A program made the translations under genes and the position numbers. This document shows positions 8,725 to 14,688 of a DNA stretch of 20,525 bases, piece by piece. This DNA comes from JAAYBY01 sp964654125 (lineage in GTDB: Bacteria > Bacillota > Clostridia > Saccharofermentanales > UBA5734), in NCBI GenBank assembly GCA_964654125.1, contig CAZZGG010000041.1, positions 1 through 20,525 of the forward strand. Reading direction: 5' to 3'. Position 1 is the first letter of the stretch; each line of letters starts with the position of its first letter. The notes under the pieces were generated by a model. The model was not told the DNA's origin. It did not search any database and worked only from the letters and a program-made list of their open reading frames with translations.

Positions 8725-8756
8725 AAGCTGGCGCTCAAGACGAGCGCTGATAGCTT
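8725..8756. other. Compound hairpin downstream of the 9-bp repeats
   Basis: AAGCT (8725-8729) pairs with AGCTT (8752-8756), and inside it GCGCTC (8731-8736) pairs with GAGCGC (8742-8747) around a five-base loop AAGAC. An asymmetric bulge separates the two stems. No clear U-run follows directly on either strand, so it does not look like a simple terminator. It could be a structured element of an RNA. Confidence 0.5.
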
Positions 8757-8827
8757 GAGGATTTTCAAAAATGGTATTTTACTGGGAAAAGCTTAACTTT
8801 TAATGCTCTCAAAATAGCCAAAGAAGA

Positions 8828-8852
8828 AAGCTGGAACCTTAGGCTCCAGCTT
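8828..8852 (-). terminator. Intrinsic terminator after the NEP-motif protein gene, possibly bidirectional
   Basis: AAGCTGGA (8828-8835) pairs with TCCAGCTT (8845-8852); the stem extends by a G-U pair and CCT/AGG on the minus strand. Leaving the hairpin in the minus direction the sequence is TTTCTTCTTTGG, a fair U-tract, 18 bases past the stop of the gene starting at 9727. In the plus direction a T-rich run (8857-8869) follows some bases later, so it might also stop transcripts from the left. Confidence 0.65.
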
Positions 8853-8869
8853 AGGCCTTTATATTTTTT

Positions 8870-9727
8870 CTAGATTAGCTCATCTCCGTACTGGGATACC
8901 CAGGCTTTGGCTTCTTCATAACCTGGCATATTAAACGGCGCAAGGGCATTATTGTGCAATATTACACCCTCTATCTGGCCTGCCCGCAGCAGGGCCAGAT
9001 TGGCATCCAGCTGGTAGCGGACCAGTTTTGGAGTAGCGTCCTGGGCTAGACCAAAATTCCACAAATAGCAGCCAATCATGCGCTGCTTGTTTGGGGTCAA
9101 GCGGAAAAACTTGGCTGTAAAAGCAAGATATTCCTCAATTGATGGCTCGTTCCAGAACCAGAAGGAGACACCATCAAACTCATCCAGATATTCTTTTAAA
9201 TTCTCATCAGCATAACGTGCGGGATTTTTGCGCACACTTTCCAGCAGCATCTCATCCTTGATACTGCCGTCTGTCATCTGTAGCTGCCACTGATACAGCA
9301 CCACCCAAAGCTCGTAGCCTGCTTCATTCAGCTGTTGCCTAGCCTGGCGAATATCTGCCGGAGTATATTCGGACCAGCCGCCACAGTGGGAAGGATCGCA
9401 GAAAAAATCATCGAAGATCAAGCGGTCAGTTGTCTTGGGGAACATTCTGGCAATCTCCAGTGACTTTTTGATTCTGTCAGTTCCCTTGTCACCCCAGTCT
9501 TCAATACTGATGCCAGTCCTGGCAACTCCCATCAGATCCTGGCTGTAAGACTGTAGATCCATCTGATAGCCAAAGGGCACATAATAGATATTCTTGGCTC
9601 CCAGATCCCGCATGCCAGGAGCTGGTTCCATGGGCTTGCCCAGACGAGGCTTATGTTTCCACCAATCATCAAAGCAATAGCCGGGATGACCCCAAATCCA
9701 TAACTTGTCTCTTACTTTTTCACTCAT
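8870..9727 (-). CDS. Uncharacterised TIM-barrel-like protein with Asn-Glu-Pro motif
   Basis: A 285-residue soluble protein without signal peptide or membrane segment; I do not recognise a named family. It alternates beta-strand-like and helical segments as a TIM barrel would: NIYYVPFGY (46-54), RLIFDDFF (102-109), LWVVLYQWQL (140-149), GVSFWFWNEP (186-195), MIGCYLWNFG (217-226) and GVILHNN (254-260). The Asn193-Glu194-Pro195 at a strand end resembles the acid/base position of clan GH-A glycoside hydrolases, and Asp106-Asp107 ends another strand. It is very rich in Trp and Tyr, which fits carbohydrate binding. A cytoplasmic glycosidase-like enzyme is possible but not shown. AAAGGA lies seven bases before the ATG. 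It is transcribed alone, with its own terminator at 8828-8852. Confidence 0.75.
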   Translation of the reverse strand: MSEKVRDKLWIWGHPGYCFDDWWKHKPRLGKPMEPAPGMRDLGAKNIYYVPFGYQMDLQSYSQDLMGVARTGISIEDWGDKGTDRIKKSLEIARMFPKTTDRLIFDDFFCDPSHCGGWSEYTPADIRQARQQLNEAGYELWVVLYQWQLQMTDGSIKDEMLLESVRKNPARYADENLKEYLDEFDGVSFWFWNEPSIEEYLAFTAKFFRLTPNKQRMIGCYLWNFGLAQDATPKLVRYQLDANLALLRAGQIEGVILHNNALAPFNMPGYEEAKAWVSQYGDELI

Positions 9728-9936
9728 TTGCTGGTCCTTTCTAAGCTAGTATCCGCTGCTAATCATTTCTGCTAAAAAAGCTGAACAAAAAATGCTTGCT
9801 ATTAATTTAAGCATACCTGATGAAAGTGGTTAGTGCTATAGCAAAAGGTTATGGAAAATCAGTGGTTGTTCAAATATTGCTGTTCATTAGCTAAAGACTT
9901 TTTCTAAGTTCTTCTCCTGATCTGCTCAAACTAAAT

Positions 9937-9957
9937 AATTATTGACAAACAATAATT
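9937..9957. promoter_or_regulatory. Operator-like inverted repeat over the -35
   Basis: AATTATTG (9937-9944) and CAATAATT (9950-9957) form a perfect 8-bp inverted repeat with a five-base spacer, covering the -35 box. A third half-site CAATAATT occurs at 9992-9999, just before the GGAG ribosome site. The small Cro/C1-type regulator in the operon is the obvious candidate ligand, which would give autoregulation; this is inferred from position only. Confidence 0.5.
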
Positions 9958-9970
9958 AACTAGTCATAAT
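9942..9970 (+). promoter_or_regulatory. Sigma-A-type promoter of the membrane protein/regulator/lipoprotein operon
   Basis: A perfect TTGACA (9942-9947) is followed after 17 bases by CATAAT (9965-9970). Transcription would start near 9977, about 33 bases before the ATG at 10010. A second TATAAT at 9976-9981 lacks a matching -35. Confidence 0.7.
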
Positions 9971-10009
9971 TGGACTATAATTATCGAATAACAATAATTG
10001 GAGACTGCT

Positions 10010-10969
10010 ATGAAAAGGAAAATATTTGTTGGCATATTGGCTGTTGAGGCAATTGTTTGTTTAGGATTCTCTATCTTGGCCCAAACCCACACCAGTATAT
10101 TTTCAGCTGTGCTGGCCTTTCCCTTTGAACAGATTGGACTGGAGCTGCGGCGGCTTTCACTTTCTGGTGGACTGGGCAATGCTTTGGCAATCGTGATTTA
10201 TCTAGTCCTGTCTTTATTGCCTATTTTAGTGCTACTGCTTTTGCGGATTAAGCGTCGTTTGCAACTGGAAGATAGCCTTTTATTACTTTTAAGCCTGGTG
10301 CTTTTTACTGTCCTCTATCTGATGATCAACCCTGCTAGTATTGTATTGCTGGTTGGTTCAGCAGCTCTTTTAGCTCTGGGCAAAGCTGTCCTGGGCAGTG
10401 TAGTGTACTCAGTATTAGCAGGTTATTTGATTTTAAGGTTGTTGCGCCTTTTTTCTACTGGTGGTACAAAAAAGCTGCTTGGCTATATGTCAATTATGCT
10501 GCACCTTTTGGCTGCCCTTTACGTATATCTGATCGCCTCTGCCAGTGTCAGCCATCTGCTGGACTTTTTAGCTGACCTTAAAACAAATAACAGCCAGGCA
10601 TCTTTGCTTAGTTCGATTTTTCTGATATTGCAGTTCCTGGTTGATATCCTGCCCTATGCCCTGAGCATCCTGATTGTCTGGTCTGGCTTGAACCTTTTGG
10701 ACGAGCTGGGCAAGAACCACTACTCAGCTACAGCAGTTATGACAGCAGAGCGGCTAGCCAAAAAGTGTACTATAGTGCTTGGTGTTACCGTACTAGCCAA
10801 TCTAGCCTTTAATCTGCTACAGCTGCTTTTTATCAAGCAGCTCAGGTCTTTACACAGCACGGTGCAGCTCCCGATCTTTGCTGTCATCTTTGTCCTGGCC
10901 ACCTTGCTGCTGACTCGCTTTATTAGCGAAAGCAAGCAGCTCAAAGACGACCAGGATCTATTTGTCTAG
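10010..10969 (+). CDS. Polytopic membrane protein with DUF2975-like C-terminal half
   Basis: A 319-residue, very hydrophobic protein with about eight membrane segments, near residues 5-24, 55-79, 89-105, 110-147 (probably two), 158-180, 200-228, 253-276 and 286-304. From about residue 200 to the end it resembles DUF2975 proteins: an LDELGKNHYSATAVMTAERLAKK loop between membrane helices and the closing ESKQLKDDQDLFV. DUF2975 proteins are often next to a small Cro/C1-type regulator, as here. The first half has no family I recognise, and the protein is about twice the usual DUF2975 length. The start is the ATG at 10010, with GGAG six bases upstream; an in-frame TTG at 9998 lacks a ribosome site. 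It is the first gene of a three-gene operon. Function unknown. Confidence 0.82.
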   Translation: MKRKIFVGILAVEAIVCLGFSILAQTHTSIFSAVLAFPFEQIGLELRRLSLSGGLGNALAIVIYLVLSLLPILVLLLLRIKRRLQLEDSLLLLLSLVLFTVLYLMINPASIVLLVGSAALLALGKAVLGSVVYSVLAGYLILRLLRLFSTGGTKKLLGYMSIMLHLLAALYVYLIASASVSHLLDFLADLKTNNSQASLLSSIFLILQFLVDILPYALSILIVWSGLNLLDELGKNHYSATAVMTAERLAKKCTIVLGVTVLANLAFNLLQLLFIKQLRSLHSTVQLPIFAVIFVLATLLLTRFISESKQLKDDQDLFV

Positions 10970-10978
10970 GGGGAGAGC

Positions 10979-11206
10979 ATGGCCATCAGGATTTATCTGG
11001 AGGAAGTGTTAAAACAAAGACAGATGACATCAAAAGAGCTTAGCAGCCTGGTGGGCATCACAGAAGCCAATCTGTCCATCCTACGCAGCGGTAAAGCTAA
11101 AGGTGTCCGTTTAAGCACGCTGAATAAAATCTGCTGGCACTTGCAATGCCAGCCAGGCGATATCTTGAAATTCGATGGAAATCTGGAGGAAGAAGATGAA
11201 AAATAA
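10979..11206 (+). CDS. Small Cro/C1-type helix-turn-helix regulator (YozG-like)
   Basis: A 75-residue protein that is almost entirely a Cro/C1-type DNA-binding domain. Helix 2 is TSKELSSLVG (17-26), the recognition helix TEANLSILRSGK (28-39), and LSTLNKICWHLQCQPGDIL (45-63) is the conserved last part of the fold. The acidic tail EEEDEK follows. Small regulators of this kind (HTH_26/YozG group) commonly sit beside DUF2975 membrane proteins, as here. A strong GGGGGAGA lies just before the ATG, ten bases after the upstream stop. The end overlaps the lipoprotein start by 11 bases. A likely role is control of its own operon through the inverted repeat at 9937-9957; this is inference. Confidence 0.9.
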   Translation: MAIRIYLEEVLKQRQMTSKELSSLVGITEANLSILRSGKAKGVRLSTLNKICWHLQCQPGDILKFDGNLEEEDEK

Positions 11207-12146
11207 AATACTGGCGGTTCTCTGCGCCTTACTGCTGATCAGCCTGCCTGGCTGCCAGCTGGCCCGAGCAGATGCAGGCTTATCTGAAGATGAAGGCATT
11301 CAGGTCGGAGCGCTGCTTAGCCAAGAACACCTGGGCTTGTTCGATCTAGCAGGCTATTTGAACGATAATATCAACAGCTGGCAAAAAGGGGACCATGTAA
11401 TAGATGGGGCTGTAGAAAAATACCAAGGCAGGCTCTATGCCGATCTAGTTTACGACCAGATTGAGCAGACTAAAAAATATGTTTTTCCTGAGCCAACTGG
11501 TATGAGCTTTTTTTCTGTGACAATCCCTGCAGAAGGCGAATTCGAGGGTTACAAGACAGCCATAATAGATGATGCTATCAGCGCTGCTCATATCGCCTAT
11601 GATTATAAAGATGAAGGGGAGAGCATCACACTGGAAGGTAAGCTATATCTGACTCCGGACTATGCAGGCAGGATCATCTATGTCAACCCTGTTTACCAAA
11701 GCTCTGACGGCAGAGTCTATGTCCTTGCCGGAGATGGCATCATGGTCAGCAAAACTGAATTCAGTGAAGGTGAATTCATGAGCCAGACCCTGACAGATAC
11801 AAGAACAATCACAGAAAATGGTAAAAGCAGTACGGATATGAGCACGATCAAACTAACCTTTGCCACCATGTTCCGTCCCGAGCAGATTGTTGTCATGCAA
11901 ATGGATGAGACCAATAAAATCATCAGCCGGCAGAGCTTTGAGCCAGGCCAGCTGCCAGATCAGTTAACGGTGGAAAAGGCTGCTGCCTACCTGCTGGTTG
12001 AGACTCACAAAAATAACGGGAGCGCAAAAACTGTTGTTACCCGCGAAGTATTCGATCAGTCTACTGATACACTGCAGACCTGGTTTACCCGTGCAGATGG
12101 TATCTGCACAGGTCAGAATACTGAACTAATCTGGCCGGCGGATTGA
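11196..12146 (+). CDS. Predicted lipoprotein of unknown function
   Basis: A 316-residue protein with a lipoprotein signal: MKNK, a hydrophobic stretch ILAVLCALLLISL, then LPGC with Cys at residue 20, so the mature protein should be anchored outside the membrane. The rest is soluble, with beta-rich parts such as RIIYVNPVYQSSDGRVYVLAG and a C-terminal segment TVVTREVFDQSTDTLQTWFTRADG. I recognise no family or catalytic motif. The start is the ATG at 11196, with GGAGGA five bases upstream; an in-frame ATG at 11175 would lie inside the preceding gene and put extra charged residues before the signal. The 11-base overlap with the regulator gene suggests coupled translation and a shared role with the membrane protein. 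Confidence 0.85.
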   Translation: MKNKILAVLCALLLISLPGCQLARADAGLSEDEGIQVGALLSQEHLGLFDLAGYLNDNINSWQKGDHVIDGAVEKYQGRLYADLVYDQIEQTKKYVFPEPTGMSFFSVTIPAEGEFEGYKTAIIDDAISAAHIAYDYKDEGESITLEGKLYLTPDYAGRIIYVNPVYQSSDGRVYVLAGDGIMVSKTEFSEGEFMSQTLTDTRTITENGKSSTDMSTIKLTFATMFRPEQIVVMQMDETNKIISRQSFEPGQLPDQLTVEKAAAYLLVETHKNNGSAKTVVTREVFDQSTDTLQTWFTRADGICTGQNTELIWPAD

Positions 12147-12161
12147 AAAACAACAAAGAAC

Positions 12162-12204
12162 AGCCAGGTCAAATGGCATAAAGTGTCATGTGCTAGATCT
12201 GGCT
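12162..12204 (-). terminator. Terminator hairpin between convergent operons
   Basis: AGCCAGGTC (12162-12170) pairs with GATCTGGCT (12196-12204), and within the loop ATGGCA (12173-12178) pairs with TGTCAT (12184-12189). In the minus direction the hairpin is followed by GTTCTTTGTTGTTTTTC, a good U-rich tail. It therefore most likely ends the response regulator/kinase/AbiEi-like operon. The plus direction has no U-run, so its value for the lipoprotein operon is doubtful. Confidence 0.6.
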
Positions 12205-12222
12205 ATTAAGGAGTGATAGAGG

Positions 12223-12834
12223 CTAAATTGAGACACTTTTATCAGATCCTTCAGTCTGGCAGATCTGCTTGATGTAATCATAGATCCATGCAGTCGTATT
12301 TTGTGTTTCCTTAAAGATCGTTCTTCTTTGCCGATCTGATAATGAAGCCCTGATTCTTGCCAGATCATCAGGTGTGATCTTGTTTTTGCCCAGTGCACGC
12401 AGCAGCTGAATGATCTGGGCCGATAAAGGGGACAGGCCGGCTAACTCTTTACTGCTGCAGTGTTTGAAAACCATTGCTGTAGTGTCAAATGTATATTTCC
12501 GGTAAGGACCACTGCTGATATAGGACCATGAAGCCGGGATCTGGTTGGAAAAGCCCATTAGATAAAGCACAGTAGCACCAGATGGTACCAGGGTCCAATT
12601 ACATTTCCTGGCCAGTGCTAGGGCCAGCTGCTGTGGCGCAACAGTTTGGTCTTTACTGCTAGGCCGATGATAAACACCGCGCATGATCCGGGTGATTTCA
12701 TTAGCCTTTTCCAGCCTGGACAAGCCTTGCCAGACAGTATTTATATCCGCTAAATCCGCAAAATCTGCTGCAACAAAGACTGTTTGGGGCTTATACCTTT
12801 TGATGCGTGCATGTATTTTGGCTTGGTAAGACAT
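12223..12834 (-). CDS. AbiEi-like antitoxin/transcriptional regulator (DUF6088 type), no toxin partner seen
   Basis: A 203-residue protein of the AbiEi/DUF6088 kind, the antitoxin of type IV toxin-antitoxin systems. Residues 15-57 form the winged-helix part: KPQTVFVAADFADL, then NTVWQGLSRLEKANEITRI and RGVYHRP. The second part opens with TLVPSGATVLYLMGFSNQIPA (81-101), matching the family's LVPTGA-x(5)-LGLSTQ-like motif. In complete systems a nucleotidyltransferase toxin (AbiEii) follows; here the gene ends in a terminator and no such gene is near. It begins 22 bases after the sensor kinase stop, with GAGGAG six bases before the ATG, so it is the third gene of the two-component operon. It may have become a regulator or a remnant. 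Confidence 0.82.
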   Translation of the reverse strand: MSYQAKIHARIKRYKPQTVFVAADFADLADINTVWQGLSRLEKANEITRIMRGVYHRPSSKDQTVAPQQLALALARKCNWTLVPSGATVLYLMGFSNQIPASWSYISSGPYRKYTFDTTAMVFKHCSSKELAGLSPLSAQIIQLLRALGKNKITPDDLARIRASLSDRQRRTIFKETQNTTAWIYDYIKQICQTEGSDKSVSI

Positions 12835-12856
12835 TTAAAGCTCCTCTTTTAATATA

Positions 12857-13888
12857 TCAAAGCGGCAAGCTAACACAGAAGCAGCTGCCTTCACCTGGGC
12901 TACTGGCCAGCTCGACTTTGCCCTGGTGCAAACTGACAATCCGTTTAACTATAGGCAGACCCAGTCCGCTGCCAGCCTTGGCCAGTGAAGTGTCGGCCTG
13001 ATAAAACTGTTCAAAAATATGCTTTTGCTCTGCTAGGCTGATACCTGAACCATAATCTGTAATTTTAATCTGGATATAGTCTGGCAATTTTTCCAGCTTG
13101 ATCCGGATAATCCCGCCATCTTCAGAAAACTTGATGGCGTTATCGATCAGGTTATGCCAGACCTGGGCCAGGAGCTCTTCTTCGCCGCTGTATTCAAGCG
13201 GCAGCAGATCAACATCAAAGCTGATCTTGCGACTGCTCCAGGCCGGCTGTAGGGCCAGGACCGCCTGGCGGATCTGTTCATCGAGCAGGAAAGGAGCACT
13301 GAAAGCTGTGATGGCCTGGCTTTCCAGTTTTGCTAGGCGCAGGATGTTGGCAGTCAAAGTGATCAGCCTTTGGCTCTCTGTGGCTATTTTTTCAGCAAAC
13401 AGATGGCGTTCCTGGGCTGTGATATTCTCATCAGCCAAGAGTTTGCTATAACCCTGGATAATAGCCAGAGGTGTCTTAAACTCATGCGACACATTGTTAA
13501 TGAAATCCTTTTTCATGATGGCATTACTTCTTAATTCCTGGACCATCAGGTTGAAGTTACGCTCCAGCTCACCAAACTCATCCAGACGGCTGGAAGGTGT
13601 GATCGAGACATTGAAGTCGCCTTTGGCGATTTCTTTTGTAGCTAGCGATAAGGCCACTATAGGAGCGGCAGACTTTTTCGAGAAAAAGGAAACTAGGAAG
13701 ACACTACTGATGACAGTCAATAAAGGCATGAGCATGTCCCTGATCCGCAAAAAGAGTGCGATCTTGTTTTTCATCAGTTCAGCAAAAAAGAAATGGCTGA
13801 TCAAAAGAGAAAGCAGACTGGCTACAAAAGACGAAACAGCCACAGTGAAAAACATGGTCAAAGCAAAACGGATATAAAGCTTTTTCAT
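12857..13888 (-). CDS. Sensor histidine kinase with very short external loop
   Basis: A 343-residue membrane histidine kinase. Two membrane helices (about 8-35 and 51-70) are separated by only about 15 residues outside the membrane. A HAMP-like linker follows (about 71-122), then a HisKA domain with phospho-acceptor His135 in NVSHEFKTPLAII, and a HATPase domain with N box (HNLIDNAIKF), G1 (DYGSGIS), F box (IFEQFYQAD) and G2 (GSGLGLPIVKRI). All catalytic motifs are intact. The missing sensor domain is typical of intramembrane-sensing kinases, many of which respond to cell-wall-active peptides or work with an ABC exporter. The ATG overlaps the response regulator stop by four bases. The partners are that regulator and probably the divergent exporter operon. 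Confidence 0.93.
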   Translation of the reverse strand: MKKLYIRFALTMFFTVAVSSFVASLLSLLISHFFFAELMKNKIALFLRIRDMLMPLLTVISSVFLVSFFSKKSAAPIVALSLATKEIAKGDFNVSITPSSRLDEFGELERNFNLMVQELRSNAIMKKDFINNVSHEFKTPLAIIQGYSKLLADENITAQERHLFAEKIATESQRLITLTANILRLAKLESQAITAFSAPFLLDEQIRQAVLALQPAWSSRKISFDVDLLPLEYSGEEELLAQVWHNLIDNAIKFSEDGGIIRIKLEKLPDYIQIKITDYGSGISLAEQKHIFEQFYQADTSLAKAGSGLGLPIVKRIVSLHQGKVELASSPGEGSCFCVSLPL

Positions 13889-14559
13889 GGCTGGATCACT
13901 GCCTTATAACCCAGGCCGCGCACTGTTTCAATAGTAAAGCTTGTAAAATCAGCAAATCTTTCCCGCAAGCGGCGAATGTGCACGTCAACTGTGCGCGGAT
14001 CAGTATCGCTGTCATAGCCCCAGATCTCGTCCATCAGGGTCTGGCGGGTAAAAATGCGGCCGGGATAGCTGAGCAGCATCTGCAGCAGAAAAAACTCCTT
14101 TTGCGGCAGAACCGTAATCTCATCTCCCCGGGCTACAGTTAAAGAATCCTGGCTGATCACCAGGCCGGCAATATGCAGGATATGGCTGCCCCGGATATCA
14201 GCCCGGCGTAAAAGTGCATCCACCCGCAGCAGCATCTCTTCCATATTGATCGGCTTGATCATATAGTCGTCTGCGCCTTTACGAAAACCCATACGCATGT
14301 CAGCCAGAGTTTCCCTGGCTGTGACCAGGAGGATTGGTGTTTCAATCTTAGCGCCACGCAACAGATCAGTTAACTGGTAGCCATCCAGCCGGGGCATCAT
14401 AATATCGGCTATAATCAAATGAATGGCGGCCTTATCCAGAACCGCCAGAGCCGCCTGACCATCAGATGCTTCAAAAACAGTATGACCGGCACGATCCAGG
14501 TGGATCCGCATTAATTGGCGCAGGTTCTCATTGTCTTCCACAATCAGGATACTAGCCAT
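13885..14559 (-). CDS. OmpR/PhoB-family response regulator
   Basis: A 224-residue two-domain response regulator. The receiver domain shows acidic residues Glu8-Asp9, phospho-acceptor Asp52 (IIADIMMPRLDG), Thr80 and Lys102 (IKPI). The C-terminal winged helix has the family pattern LPQKEFFLLQMLLSYPGRIF followed by RQTLMDEIWGYDSDTDPRTVDVHIRRLR and GLGYKAV. I place the start at the ATG at 14559, because AAGGAGG lies nine bases upstream and the protein then begins directly with the receiver strand (ASILIVED). An in-frame ATG at 14592 has no ribosome site. The gene overlaps the kinase gene and is divergent from the exporter operon, which it probably controls; its own promoter must lie in 14560-14688. 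Confidence 0.94.
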   Translation of the reverse strand: MASILIVEDNENLRQLMRIHLDRAGHTVFEASDGQAALAVLDKAAIHLIIADIMMPRLDGYQLTDLLRGAKIETPILLVTARETLADMRMGFRKGADDYMIKPINMEEMLLRVDALLRRADIRGSHILHIAGLVISQDSLTVARGDEITVLPQKEFFLLQMLLSYPGRIFTRQTLMDEIWGYDSDTDPRTVDVHIRRLRERFADFTSFTIETVRGLGYKAVIQP

Positions 14560-14653
14560 GGCAGCAGACCTCCTTTCCTGTAAGCAGATCATACGCAGAG
14601 AGTATGAACTGAATGTTAACTATTTACTTAATAAAGGGTTCATCTGGAAGGAT

Positions 14654-14659
14654 TATAAT
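14654..14659 (+). promoter_or_regulatory. -10 box of the exporter operon
   Basis: A perfect TATAAT lies 24 bases before the GGAGG-led start. No recognisable -35 stands 16-18 bases upstream; instead the region 14615-14640 is AT-rich with TTAACTATTTACTTAA. A -10 without a -35 fits a promoter activated by a response regulator bound just upstream. Confidence 0.45.
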
Positions 14660-14688
14660 TTGCCAATGCCAACTTATGGAGGTTTATG

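Larger units (their letters stand above)
8459..8869. other. Gene-free stretch upstream of cas3
   Basis: The 411 bases hold the candidate cas3 promoter with its inverted repeat, a plus-strand TATAAT at 8636-8641, the four 9-bp repeats, the compound hairpin and a terminator hairpin. The sequence is AT-rich. No convincing protein-coding frame and no CRISPR repeat is present. A 23-codon plus-strand frame at 8530-8601 is too weak to call. Confidence 0.7.
9728..10009. other. Divergent intergenic region
   Basis: This AT-rich stretch separates the minus-strand NEP-motif gene from the plus-strand membrane protein operon. It contains a small inverted repeat ATGCTT (9792-9797) / AAGCAT (9809-9814), the promoter and operator-like repeats described separately at 9937-9999, and the ribosome sites of both genes. 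I see no convincing promoter for the minus-strand gene. Confidence 0.6.

Noticed and set aside
9998..10009. TTG at 9998 as start of the membrane protein
   Set aside because: The GGAG at 10000-10003 would lie inside the gene; it is well placed for the ATG at 10010.
9964..10179. Minus-strand 71-codon frame over the start of the membrane protein gene
   Set aside because: It lies antisense across the promoter and first codons, and its low-complexity Ser/Pro-rich product has no motif.
12186..12398. Short second minus-strand frame at the end of the AbiEi-like gene as a toxin
   Set aside because: It overlaps the AbiEi-like gene and the terminator, has none of the nucleotidyltransferase motifs of AbiEii, and lacks a ribosome site.
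14560..14592. Upstream ATG at 14592 for the response regulator
   Set aside because: It lacks a Shine-Dalgarno sequence and would add 11 residues before the receiver domain; AAGGAGG fits the ATG at 14559.
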